Part shown: positions 40,013 through 48,197 of the stretch, piece by piece | Position numbering within the stretch: the stretch's first letter is position 1 | Layout: the number at the start of each line of letters is the position of its first letter | Source of the DNA: Pseudomonas parafulva NBRC 16636 = DSM 17004 | GTDB lineage: Bacteria > Pseudomonadota > Gammaproteobacteria > Pseudomonadales > Pseudomonadaceae | Length of the DNA: 64,000 nt | Assembly: GCF_000730645.1 (NCBI RefSeq) | Contig: NZ_BBIU01000016.1 | Location: 163,230 to 227,229 of the forward strand | Direction of reading: 5' to 3' | Translations under genes and position numbers: made by a program | Notes under the pieces: model-generated | Seen by the model: only the letters and a program-made list of their open reading frames with translations | The model's database searches: none | Told to the model about the DNA's origin: nothing

Positions 40013-41620
40013 ATGACCGACCAGACTACCCGCCTGCCAGTCCGCCGCGCCCTGATCAGCGTCTCCGACAAGACCGGTATCCTCGAATTCGCCCGTGAGC
40101 TGCAACAGCTCGGTGTCGAGATCCTGTCCACCGGCGGCACCTACAAGCTGCTCAAGGACAACGGTGTCAACGCGGTGGAAGTGGCTGACTACACCGGCTT
40201 CGCCGAAATGATGGATGGCCGGGTGAAAACCCTGCACCCGAAAATTCACGGTGGCATCCTGGGCCGTCGCGGCACCGATGACGCCATCATGAACGAGCAC
40301 GGGATCAAGCCGATCGACCTGGTCGCCGTCAACCTCTACCCGTTCGAAGCCACCATCGCCAAGCCTGGCTGTGACCTGCCGACCGCCATCGAGAACATCG
40401 ACATCGGCGGCCCGACCATGGTCCGTTCGGCAGCCAAGAACCACAAGGACGTTGCCATCGTGGTCAATGCCGGCGACTACGCCAGCGTTCTCGACAGCCT
40501 AAAGGCGGGTGGCCTGACCTACGCCCAGCGCTTCGACCTGATGCTCAAGGCCTTCGAGCACACTGCCGCCTACGACGGCATGATCGCCAACTACATGGGC
40601 ACCATCGACCAGGCCAAGGACACCCTGAGCACCGAAGCGCGCAGCGAATTCCCGCGCACCTTCAACAGCCAGTTCGTCAAGGCCCAGGAAATGCGCTACG
40701 GCGAGAACCCGCACCAGAGCGCGGCGTTCTACGTAGAAGCCAACAAAGGCGAAGCCAGCATCTCCACCGCCGTGCAGCTGCAGGGCAAGGAACTGTCGTT
40801 CAACAACGTGGCCGACACCGACGCTGCGCTGGAATGCGTGAAGAGCTTCGTCAAACCGGCCTGCGTCATCGTCAAGCACGCCAACCCGTGCGGCGTGGCC
40901 GTGGTGCCTGAAGACGAAGGCGGCATCCGCCAGGCGTACGAGCTGGCCTACGCCACCGACACCGAGTCGGCGTTCGGCGGCATCATCGCCTTCAACCGCG
41001 AGCTGGATGGCGAAACCGCCAAGGCCATCGTCGAGCGCCAGTTCGTCGAAGTGATCATCGCACCGAAAATCTCCCAGGCTGCCCGCGACGTGGTGGCGGC
41101 CAAGCAGAACGTTCGCCTGCTGGAATGCGGCGAGTGGCCAGCCGAGCGTGCTGCCGGCTGGGACTTCAAGCGTGTCAACGGCGGCCTGCTAGTACAAAGC
41201 CGCGATATCGGCATGATCGGCGCCGATGACCTCAAGATTGTCACCAAGCGCGCACCGACCGAACAGGAAATCCACGACCTGGTGTTTGCCTGGAAAGTGG
41301 CCAAGTTCGTCAAGTCCAACGCCATTGTGTACGCCAAGCAGCGCCAGACCATCGGCGTGGGTGCCGGCCAGATGAGCCGCGTCAACTCCGCGCGCATTGC
41401 TGCCATCAAGGCCGAGCATGCTGGCCTGCAGGTGCAAGGCGCGGTCATGGCATCGGACGCGTTCTTCCCGTTCCGTGATGGCATCGACAATGCCGCTAAA
41501 GTGGGTATCAGCGCCGTGATCCAGCCAGGTGGCTCGATGCGTGATGCCGAGGTGATTGCTGCCGCTGATGAAGCCGGCATTGCCATGGTGTTCACCGGAA
41601 TGCGCCACTTCCGCCACTGA
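40013..41620 (+). CDS. purH: Bifunctional AICAR transformylase/IMP cyclohydrolase
   Basis: PurH performs the last two steps of IMP synthesis. The 535-residue protein has an N-terminal MGS-like IMP cyclohydrolase domain (about 1-150; [38 protein letters not shown] motif) and a C-terminal formyltransferase domain with the conserved [10 protein letters not shown] (Lys-His pair) and RVNSARIAA. Length is standard. The start at 40013 fits the family N-terminus. purD, another purine gene, lies 182 bp downstream. Confidence 0.97.
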   Translation: MTDQTTRLPVRRALISVSDKTGILEFARELQQLGVEILSTGGTYKLLKDNGVNAVEVADYTGFAEMMDGRVKTLHPKIHGGILGRRGTDDAIMNEHGIKPIDLVAVNLYPFEATIAKPGCDLPTAIENIDIGGPTMVRSAAKNHKDVAIVVNAGDYASVLDSLKAGGLTYAQRFDLMLKAFEHTAAYDGMIANYMGTIDQAKDTLSTEARSEFPRTFNSQFVKAQEMRYGENPHQSAAFYVEANKGEASISTAVQLQGKELSFNNVADTDAALECVKSFVKPACVIVKHANPCGVAVVPEDEGGIRQAYELAYATDTESAFGGIIAFNRELDGETAKAIVERQFVEVIIAPKISQAARDVVAAKQNVRLLECGEWPAERAAGWDFKRVNGGLLVQSRDIGMIGADDLKIVTKRAPTEQEIHDLVFAWKVAKFVKSNAIVYAKQRQTIGVGAGQMSRVNSARIAAIKAEHAGLQVQGAVMASDAFFPFRDGIDNAAKVGISAVIQPGGSMRDAEVIAAADEAGIAMVFTGMRHFRH

Positions 41621-41641
41621 TTTACGGCAATCGGCCGCACT

Positions 41642-41742
41642 GAAGCAGGCATCTGCTGCGTTGGGGCCGGTTCCGCTGATGCTCATTGCCAGAAGGCAAC
41701 TCCGCTCATCGGAACCGGCCCCGCTTTGCATCTACCTGCTTC
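41642..41742 (+). promoter_or_regulatory. Long three-tier inverted repeat between purH and purD
   Basis: Three nested pairings can be read: GAAGCAGG (41642-41649) with CCTGCTTC (41735-41742); GGGGCCGGTTCCG (41663-41675) with CGGAACCGGCCCC (41710-41722); and, at the tip, TTGCC-AGAA-GGCAA. Together they would fold into a roughly 100-base hairpin with internal loops in the purH-purD leader. No T-run follows. It may be a leader/attenuator of purD, a transcript end for purH, or a mobile repeat. The pairing is directly visible; the role is open. Confidence 0.6.
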
Positions 41743-41802
41743 ATTGCGACCTCGTACAGCGAGAGGCAAAGCCACTCGTTCGACAGATTTCGAGGTTTTG
41801 AC

Positions 41803-43095
41803 ATGAAAGTTTTGATCATTGGCAGCGGCGGCCGTGAGCACGCCCTGGCCTGGAAAGTCGCCCAGGACCCACGCGTCGAGAAGGTCTTCGTTGCCCCGGG
41901 TAACGCTGGCACCGCCATTGAAGCCAAGTGCGAAAACGTTGCCATCGACGTGTGCGCTCTTGAGCAACTGGCCGACTTCGCAGAAAAGAATGTCGACCTG
42001 ACCATCGTCGGCCCCGAAGCCCCTCTGGTGATCGGCGTGGTGGACCTGTTCCGCAGCCGCGGTCTGGACTGCTTTGGCCCAACCAAGGGCGCGGCCCAGC
42101 TGGAAGGCTCCAAGGCATTCACCAAGGACTTCCTGGCGCGTCACAAGATCCCGACCGCCGACTACCAGAACTTCACCGAGATCGAGCCGGCCCTGGCCTA
42201 TCTGCAGGAAAAAGGCGCACCGATCGTGATCAAGGCCGACGGCCTGGCAGCGGGCAAAGGCGTGATCGTCGCCATGACCCTGCAGGAAGCCGAAGAGGCC
42301 GTGCGTGACATGCTCGCAGGCAATGCCTTCGGCGAAGCCGGTTCGCGCGTGGTGATCGAAGAGTTCCTCGACGGTGAGGAAGCCAGCTTCATCGTGATGG
42401 TCGACGGCCACAACGTGCTGCCCATGGCCACCAGCCAGGACCACAAACGTGTCGGCGACCAGGACACCGGCCCGAACACCGGCGGCATGGGTGCCTACTC
42501 CCCTGCCCCTGTGGTGACCGCCGACGTGCACCAGCGCGTGATGGACCAGGTCATCTGGCCGACCGTGCGCGGCATGGCCGAAGAAGGCAACGTGTATACC
42601 GGTTTCCTGTATGCCGGTCTGATGATCGACAAAGCGGGCAACCCCAAGGTCATCGAGTTCAACTGCCGCTTCGGCGACCCAGAAACCCAACCCGTCATGC
42701 TGCGCCTGGAATCGAGCCTGGTGTTGCTGATCGAAGCCGCCTTCGCCAAGGCGCTGGACAAGGTCGAGGCCCAGTGGGACCCACGCCCGAGCCTGGGCGT
42801 GGTGCTGGCTGCCGGGGGTTACCCGGGCGACTACGCCAAAGGCGCGGCCATCAGCGGCCTGGACGCAGCGGCCAAGCTGCAAGGCAAGGTGTTCCATGCA
42901 GGCACCACACTCAAGGATGGCCAGGTGGTCACTGCCGGTGGTCGCGTGCTGTGCGCCACCGCCATGGGTGACACGGTGCAGGCCGCCCAGCAGCAGGCCT
43001 ACCGCCTGGCTGAGCAGGTGAAGTGGGACGGCAGCTTCTACCGTACCGACATCGGTTACCGGGCCATTGCCCGCGAGCGTGGCGAGCAGCACTAA
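41803..43095 (+). CDS. purD: Phosphoribosylamine-glycine ligase
   Basis: PurD (GARS) joins glycine to phosphoribosylamine in purine synthesis. The 430-residue ATP-grasp enzyme begins MKVLIIGSGGREHALAW, the family N-terminus. It shows IVIKADGLAAGKGV (ATP-grasp lysine strand), EASFIVMVDG, DQDTGPNTGGMGAYSP and EFNCRFGDPETQ, the metal-binding block. The ATG at 41803 follows CGAGGTTTTGAC. It is preceded by a large hairpin and followed by a GC-rich stem-loop before retS. Confidence 0.97.
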   Translation: MKVLIIGSGGREHALAWKVAQDPRVEKVFVAPGNAGTAIEAKCENVAIDVCALEQLADFAEKNVDLTIVGPEAPLVIGVVDLFRSRGLDCFGPTKGAAQLEGSKAFTKDFLARHKIPTADYQNFTEIEPALAYLQEKGAPIVIKADGLAAGKGVIVAMTLQEAEEAVRDMLAGNAFGEAGSRVVIEEFLDGEEASFIVMVDGHNVLPMATSQDHKRVGDQDTGPNTGGMGAYSPAPVVTADVHQRVMDQVIWPTVRGMAEEGNVYTGFLYAGLMIDKAGNPKVIEFNCRFGDPETQPVMLRLESSLVLLIEAAFAKALDKVEAQWDPRPSLGVVLAAGGYPGDYAKGAAISGLDAAAKLQGKVFHAGTTLKDGQVVTAGGRVLCATAMGDTVQAAQQQAYRLAEQVKWDGSFYRTDIGYRAIARERGEQH

Positions 43096-43116
43096 GCCGC
43101 ATCGCTGCGTCGTTGT

Positions 43117-43140
43117 GCCCGGGCAGTGCGAGGCCCGGGC
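43117..43140 (+). terminator. GC-rich hairpin after purD
   Basis: GCCCGGGC at 43117-43124 pairs with GCCCGGGC at 43133-43140 around an 8-base loop, 22 bases after the purD stop. There is no T-run. A TAGTTA hexamer at about 43204-43209 downstream could be part of a retS promoter, but I see no convincing -35 partner. Confidence 0.4.
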
Positions 43141-43244
43141 GCACGGCAGCCGCCCCGTCGGCAGGGCCCAGCCAGGCCTTGCCATCGGCTTGGCGCGCCG
43201 CGCATAGTTATCACCCCGCACATCGGCTAAGAAGGGATTTCGTA

Positions 43245-46016
43245 GTGCGCCGGCTCCGGATTGCCTCAGCGTTGTTCATCAGTTTGCTGTCCCTGCTGTG
43301 CGTGCTACCGGCCATGGCGGAGCATGATGGCGGGTGGGCGCTGCTGCTCGACGAACATGCCAACCTGCAACTGAGCGACGTGCGCTCCGAACGCTATCGC
43401 AACCAGTTCAGCCCCCTTGAGCTCGACGAACTGGATGCGGCCCCCGCCGACCAGGCGCTGTGGTTGCACTACCGCCTGGAACCCGGCACTCAGGAACAGC
43501 TGCTGCGGGTATTCGCCCCGGACCTTTCCGGCCTCGACCTGTACGCCCTGCAGGGCGACAAGCTGTTGCGCCAGCTGCATCACGGCCGCCACGCGGGTAC
43601 GGCACAACCCACCCTGCGGGGCAGCGATCACGTGCTGCCCCTGCCCAACAGCACGCAACCCCTGGACATCTACCTGCGGCTGGTGTCGGAACACCAGCTG
43701 CGCCCTGCCATCAGCCTGGAACCCGCCGCCGAGGCGGCTGCCAGCCAGCACCAGCCGCTGCTGTTCGGCATGCTGTTTGGTGGGCTGGTGATGCTGATCC
43801 TGCACAACCTCATCCGCTTCATCTACAGCCGCTCGAGCACCACGCTGGTGCTAGCGCTCTACCACAGCCTGATGCTGCTCAGCGGTTTGATCCTGCTCAA
43901 CCTCAGCGGCCCCTGGTGGCACGTGTGGCACAGTGCACAAACCCCTGCGGCCTACCTCACGCTGGTGCTGGCGGGCCTGGCGGGGTTGTATTTCACTCAG
44001 CGGTTCTTCTACCCCTTCCATTCGGCGCGCCTGAACAAGCTGTTGAATGGCGAAATGCTGGTCGTGGCGCTCAGCGGCTTGATCCTGCTGTTCGTCGATA
44101 CCTTGCCGCTGAACCTGATGACGTATGCCCTGATGGCTTTGGGCAGCGTCACCATGCTGCTGGTCAGCAGCTACTACTGGTACAAGGGCTATGCGCCTGC
44201 CCGGCTGTTCAGCGTCGCCATGATCGTGTTCAACGTCGGTGGCTTGGTACTGCTGCCTGCGCTGCTGGGGCTGACGCGCACCTCGACACCCTGGCTGCTG
44301 TGCATTCTGCTGGGGCTGGCCGTGGCCAGCGGGCTGCTGCTCAACCTGGCCGTCAGCGACCGCCTGCGGCGCATGAACGAAGAGCGCTTCAGTGCCAGCC
44401 GTGCCTTGGCCGCCAGCGATGCCGAAATCAATGCCAAGGCCGAATTCCTGGCCAAGATCAGCCACGAGATCCGCACCCCCATGAACGGCGTGCTGGGCAT
44501 GACCGAACTGCTGCTGGGCACGCCGCTGTCGGTGAAGCAGCGCGACTACGTGCAGACCATTCACAGCGCCGGTAACGAACTGCTCACCCTGATCAACGAG
44601 ATCCTCGACATCTCCAAGCTCGAATCCAGGCAGATCGAGCTGGATGATGTGCAGTTCGACCTCAACGCGCTGATCGAAGACTGCCTGAATATCTTCCGGG
44701 CCAAGGCCGAGCAGCAGAATATCGAGCTGATCAGCTTCACCCAGCCGCAGGTCCCGCGGGTGATCAGTGGCGACCCGACGCGCCTGCGCCAGGCATTGTC
44801 GAGCCTGCTGGAAAACGCACTCAAAAACACCGACCAAGGCGAGATTCTGCTGGTAGTGGCCCTGGACCAGCGCGGCGAAGTACCGCGCCTGCGCATCGCT
44901 GTGCAGGACAGCGGCGAGCCTCTGCCCGCTGCCGAGCGCGAAGCCCTGCTGCAGGCCAAGTTGCACAGCCATCATTTTCTGTCCAGCAACAAGCTGGGCG
45001 GCCACCTTGGGCTGATGATCGCCAAACAGTTGATTGGGCTGATGCAGGGTGAATTCGGCATCAAGAGCAGCACCGGCACCGGCAACACCCTGTGGCTGAC
45101 CCTGCCGCTGGACCCTTCCGCCCTGGAGCAGCCCCCGGCAGACCTTGACGGCCCGCTGCGCGATGCCCGGGTGCTGGTGGTGGACGACAACGACACCTGC
45201 CGCAAGGTGCTGGTGCAGCAATGCAGCGCCTGGGGCATGAACGTAAGCGCAGTGCCTTCCGGCAAGGAGGCCCTGGCACTGCTGCGCACCAAGGCCCACT
45301 TGCGCGACTACTTCGACGCGGTGTTGCTGGACCAGAACATGCCGGGCATGACCGGCATGCAGCTGGCGGCCAAGATCAAGGAAGACCCCAGCCTGAACCA
45401 CGACATTCTGGTGGTCATGCTTACCGGCATCAGCAACGCGCCCAGCAAGATCATCGCGCGCAATGCCGGGGTCAAGCGGATCCTCGCCAAGCCAGTGGCC
45501 GGCTACACGCTCAAGACGACACTGGCCGAAGAGCTAGCCCAGCGCGGCCGCGACCAGCTGTCGTCCGTCACCGCGCTGGGCAAGCCCCAGGCGCTGGAGC
45601 TTCCCGGTGATTTCCGGGTGCTGGTGGCCGAAGACAACAGCATTTCCACCAAGGTAATTCGCGGCATGCTTGGCAAGCTGAACCTGGAGCCAGACACCGC
45701 CGCCAACGGCGAAGAGGCCCTGCAGGCGATGAAAGCCAAGCGCTACGACCTGGTGCTGATGGACTGCGAAATGCCGGTGCTGGATGGTTTTTCCGCCACT
45801 CAGCTGTTGCGTGAGTGGGAAGCCGCCCATCAGCGCCCACGCACCCCGGTGGTGGCACTGACCGCGCACATTCTCGCCGAGCACAAGGAACGCGCGAAAC
45901 TGGCGGGCATGGACGGGCACATGGCCAAGCCGGTGGAGCTCTCACATCTGCGCGAAGTGGTGCAGTACTGGGCCAGACAGCGGGAAGCCAAAGCCGACCC
46001 TGCACCGCCCCGCTGA
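43245..46016 (+). CDS. retS: RetS-type hybrid sensor kinase
   Basis: A 923-residue inner-membrane hybrid sensor with the RetS layout: signal peptide (1-25), periplasmic DISMED2 domain (about 30-165), 7TM-DISM region (about 172-370), HisKA with KISHEIRTPMNG (His407), HATPase-like domain (about 510-620), and two receiver domains with phospho-acceptor aspartates near 696 (VLLDQNMPG) and 840 (VLMDCEMPV). In P. aeruginosa RetS forms heterodimers with GacS and suppresses the Gac/Rsm switch to biofilm; the position right after purD is also conserved. The ATP-lid boxes look degenerate (DSGEP and GGHLGLM instead of canonical G1/G2). I chose GTG 43245, which has AAGGG 8 bases upstream and begins the signal peptide. 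Confidence 0.93.
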   Translation: MRRLRIASALFISLLSLLCVLPAMAEHDGGWALLLDEHANLQLSDVRSERYRNQFSPLELDELDAAPADQALWLHYRLEPGTQEQLLRVFAPDLSGLDLYALQGDKLLRQLHHGRHAGTAQPTLRGSDHVLPLPNSTQPLDIYLRLVSEHQLRPAISLEPAAEAAASQHQPLLFGMLFGGLVMLILHNLIRFIYSRSSTTLVLALYHSLMLLSGLILLNLSGPWWHVWHSAQTPAAYLTLVLAGLAGLYFTQRFFYPFHSARLNKLLNGEMLVVALSGLILLFVDTLPLNLMTYALMALGSVTMLLVSSYYWYKGYAPARLFSVAMIVFNVGGLVLLPALLGLTRTSTPWLLCILLGLAVASGLLLNLAVSDRLRRMNEERFSASRALAASDAEINAKAEFLAKISHEIRTPMNGVLGMTELLLGTPLSVKQRDYVQTIHSAGNELLTLINEILDISKLESRQIELDDVQFDLNALIEDCLNIFRAKAEQQNIELISFTQPQVPRVISGDPTRLRQALSSLLENALKNTDQGEILLVVALDQRGEVPRLRIAVQDSGEPLPAAEREALLQAKLHSHHFLSSNKLGGHLGLMIAKQLIGLMQGEFGIKSSTGTGNTLWLTLPLDPSALEQPPADLDGPLRDARVLVVDDNDTCRKVLVQQCSAWGMNVSAVPSGKEALALLRTKAHLRDYFDAVLLDQNMPGMTGMQLAAKIKEDPSLNHDILVVMLTGISNAPSKIIARNAGVKRILAKPVAGYTLKTTLAEELAQRGRDQLSSVTALGKPQALELPGDFRVLVAEDNSISTKVIRGMLGKLNLEPDTAANGEEALQAMKAKRYDLVLMDCEMPVLDGFSATQLLREWEAAHQRPRTPVVALTAHILAEHKERAKLAGMDGHMAKPVELSHLREVVQYWARQREAKADPAPPR

Positions 46017-46057
46017 CCTGCGGGGGCCATACCCGGCCCCACAGGTAGGCCGGGTAT
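46016..46057. terminator. Two overlapping hairpins between retS and the convergent gene
   Basis: In the 40-bp gap two mutually exclusive stems can form: ACCTG..GGGGCC with GGCCCC..CAGGT (46016-46046) and ATACCCGGCC with GGCCGGGTAT (46029-46057). The first suits the plus-strand retS transcript, the second the minus-strand transcript. No T-run is present on either strand. Confidence 0.5.
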
Positions 46058-46680
46058 CAAAAGGCGTAGTCAAGCACACGCTGCAGGCTCAGCTGCACAA
46101 CGCGGTCCTGCACTTTCGGTAGAAAACTGTGCTCGAACGCCAGCAGGTTGAAACGCACCAGTTCCGCCCGCACGTGCTTGTGGCTGCGCTTGCGGTTGAT
46201 GAACCCTGCGCTGAATGCCGAGCGCACATCCGTTTCGTGGTAAATCACCATATCAACGCGGTTGGCGCCGGCCGGCGCACACGGCAGCAGCTGGAAATGC
46301 TGACGCTCCAGTGCGTAGTGCTCCAGCTTCTGCAACACCGAGGGGTTGGCCACCAACTTGTGCAAGGCCATGCCCGTGGCCGTGGCGAAATGCTCACCCG
46401 CGGTTGCAGCAATGGTTTCCAGCACCTGGTCCACCTGCCTGGTGCGCTGTTGATCGGGCCAGTGCACCTGCTCGGGCGACAGCGCATCCCAGCCCATGAA
46501 CTTCAGTTGGTTGCGGTAATAGGCGAACCAGTCCTGCACCAGGCCCTCCCGGTGAGCCGCTTCGGTTGCGCGCTCGGCCAGCGCCAATGCCAGTTTCACC
46601 TTGTACTTGTGCGCGGCGGGCACGCCATCCAGAAAAGACACGACACCCGCGCCAATCACGGCAGCTGCAGCTTCACTCAT
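46057..46680 (-). CDS. Unknown protein, member C of a three-paralogue set
   Basis: I do not recognise this 207-residue protein. It begins with a small hydrophobic Ala/Gly/Val stretch (residues 4-18) that is not a clear signal peptide. A helical region (25-48) follows, then the W-F-x2-Y-x7-G-W motif (Trp51 to Trp64) shared with the two genes upstream. Next come an Ala-rich helix (about 86-112) and a basic, beta-rich C-terminal part ending VLDYAF. The end matches that of member A (VLQYDI), as does a preceding LVRFNLLAFEHSFLPKV segment. The ATG at 46680 has AGGAG 8 bases upstream and overlaps the end of member B by 8 bases, so translation is coupled. It is convergent with retS. Function is unknown. 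Confidence 0.75.
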   Translation of the reverse strand: MSEAAAAVIGAGVVSFLDGVPAAHKYKVKLALALAERATEAAHREGLVQDWFAYYRNQLKFMGWDALSPEQVHWPDQQRTRQVDQVLETIAATAGEHFATATGMALHKLVANPSVLQKLEHYALERQHFQLLPCAPAGANRVDMVIYHETDVRSAFSAGFINRKRSHKHVRAELVRFNLLAFEHSFLPKVQDRVVQLSLQRVLDYAF

Positions 46681-47365
46681 GGCCGGCTCCTGTCTGCGGT
46701 GCGTGAGGGTCGAATCGGTACTCGCCCTGGCCATCCTTGGTTAGCATCAAGGCGTGCAGCGCCTCGCGCTGGTGCTGGAAACGCTTGTTGTCCAGGGCCA
46801 GGGAAATGCCATTGAACGCGGCCTCGCCCTTGAGTACCTGATCGCTCAGCAACTGTGCCAGCGACAGGCCCGAGAGCGGCGTTTCGGTGTGCAGGGTAAT
46901 GCTGCACAGGTCCAGCACCGGGCCTGGTTTGAGCAGCCCGAGCTCAATGACCACCTGCGAACCACCGGCCTGGTCCTGTACGCAGAATTTCTTCAGATGC
47001 GCCACCCCGTCCGCTGACTGACCTAAACCCGCAGCGAAGGCTGCCAATACGGCTTGCTGTTGAATCGAGCGCACCTTGAGCCAGGCGTCCAGGGGCTGCA
47101 GCCGCGTGCTACGGGTCGGCTGCCCCAACTGCCTCTGATCGTAAGTGCTGGCCAGCTTGATCCAGCCCAGCCGGCGAAGGGCCGCCCGGTAGGCGTCGTA
47201 CCAGGCGTCATGGTCGGCAAACCGCGAGCCTGCCTCCTTGTTCGCAACCAGCTGCGCGTACAGTATCGAGTCGAAGGCGGCCTGGCGCTCAACCCCGGCC
47301 CCGGCCGGTGCATACAACAGCGCCGTGCCGCCGATCAGCATGAGCTGCTCGTCTGCTTTATCCAT
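46673..47365 (-). CDS. Unknown protein, member B of a three-paralogue set
   Basis: An unrecognised 230-residue protein. Layout: a short hydrophobic N-terminus (residues 8-24, Gly/Ala-rich), a helix (28-50), the W-Y-x2-Y-x7-G-W motif (Trp55 to Trp68) at exactly the spacing of members A and C, an Ala/Gly helix (about 102-117), then a beta-rich half (about 125-210) with QVVIELGLL and LDLCSITLHTETPL. A polar tail closes it. It has no signal peptide, no lipobox and only two cysteines. The ribosome site (GAAGAGAC) is weaker than those of A and C, so it may be made in smaller amount. It lies 58 bp after member A and overlaps member C. Confidence 0.75.
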   Translation of the reverse strand: MDKADEQLMLIGGTALLYAPAGAGVERQAAFDSILYAQLVANKEAGSRFADHDAWYDAYRAALRRLGWIKLASTYDQRQLGQPTRSTRLQPLDAWLKVRSIQQQAVLAAFAAGLGQSADGVAHLKKFCVQDQAGGSQVVIELGLLKPGPVLDLCSITLHTETPLSGLSLAQLLSDQVLKGEAAFNGISLALDNKRFQHQREALHALMLTKDGQGEYRFDPHAPQTGAGHE

Positions 47366-47423
47366 GGTGTTGTCTCTTCGGTAAACCCAGGAAAGGCGGC
47401 GCCGTCACAGCGCCGCCCGGCGA

Positions 47424-48104
47424 TCAGATGTCGTACTGCAGCACGTTCTCGACGCTGCGGACGCCGAGCTTGTTTTCCACGGTTTCGCGCACTTTGTCGT
47501 AGACGAAGTTGTTCAGCGTGAGCACTGCGGTGCCTGCGTAGTAATGGGTCTTGTCCAGCTTCCACTGAATGCCCAGCACGTCATCATCCAGCTTGGGTGC
47601 CGAGGCCTGGACGCAACTGACCACCATCACTACATCGTTGTTGGCGGTTTCGATGCAGGCGGCCATGCCGACCATGCCGCGGGCCTTGTTCTGGCGTTTA
47701 TGGTCGACCACCTTGGCGTCATCCTGCACGGTGGTGAGCTTGTCGAACGCCAGCTTGGCCAGGCCGCCGAGCTTGGTGCCGCCGAGGATGGCATTGCCCG
47801 CCACGCCGATGGCGCGGATGGCGACTGCACCCACGGTCACCGACAGCTCTGCCGAGGTTTCCAGCTCGAAACTGCGCTTGGGGATGGTAAAGCCCAGGTC
47901 GCGCATCACGTCGACGAATTTGTCGTACCACTCGCGCGACTGTTTTTCCGCATCGAAGGCCTTATCAGCTACCAGGGTCGCGAAGTGAAAGGCGTTCTTC
48001 ACATCGTGGCGGCTTTGCGTGGACATGCCTGCGCCGCAGGCCAGCAGGTTGCCTTCGACCAGGATGGCGGAATCGTTGGTTGTGACTTGTGTTGCATCGG
48101 ACAT
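47424..48104 (-). CDS. Unknown protein, member A of a three-paralogue set
   Basis: An unrecognised 226-residue protein, first of three related genes. Residues 14-30 are moderately hydrophobic (ILVEGNLLACGAGMS). A helix at 37-58 leads to the W-Y-x2-F-x7-G-F motif (Trp59 to Phe72). Residues 88-122 form the longest apolar stretch of the set, rich in Val, Ala and Gly (VTVGAVAIRAIGVAGNAILG), which could be membrane-active or a buried helical pair. The C-terminal half (145-226) is beta-rich, with VVMVVSCVQAS and a final NVLQYDI. The ATG at 48104 follows a strong AAGGAG at seven bases, which itself abuts a 15-bp inverted repeat. No signal peptide is evident. Confidence 0.78.
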   Translation of the reverse strand: MSDATQVTTNDSAILVEGNLLACGAGMSTQSRHDVKNAFHFATLVADKAFDAEKQSREWYDKFVDVMRDLGFTIPKRSFELETSAELSVTVGAVAIRAIGVAGNAILGGTKLGGLAKLAFDKLTTVQDDAKVVDHKRQNKARGMVGMAACIETANNDVVMVVSCVQASAPKLDDDVLGIQWKLDKTHYYAGTAVLTLNNFVYDKVRETVENKLGVRSVENVLQYDI

Positions 48105-48117
48105 CTGCAAACTCCTT

Positions 48118-48149
48118 GGTGATTACCCCTGAGATCAGGGGTAACCACC
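48118..48149 (-). promoter_or_regulatory. Inverted repeat directly upstream of member A Shine-Dalgarno
   Basis: GGTGATTACCCCTGA (48118-48132) and TCAGGGGTAACCACC (48135-48149) are complementary at 14 of 15 positions with a 2-base centre. Read on the minus strand it ends one base before AAGGAG of the first unknown gene. As DNA it could be a dimeric operator; as RNA it would be a tight stem pressed against the ribosome site, or the 3' hairpin of the cobJ transcript. No T-run follows. Confidence 0.6.
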
Positions 48150-48197
48150 TTATCCAGCACGCCGGCAACGCGGCGCGCTGAAGGGTTTCCAGAGCAG

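Noticed and set aside
43851..45401. 516-codon frame opposite retS
   Set aside because: The RetS frame shows kinase and receiver domains; the antisense translation is Gln/His/Val-rich without motifs.
46057..48104. Toxin-antitoxin, bacteriocin-immunity or phage-defence system
   Set aside because: None of the three proteins shows a known toxin, nuclease, NTPase, TIR, protease or immunity motif; the idea of a defence role has no direct support, so they are left as unknown.
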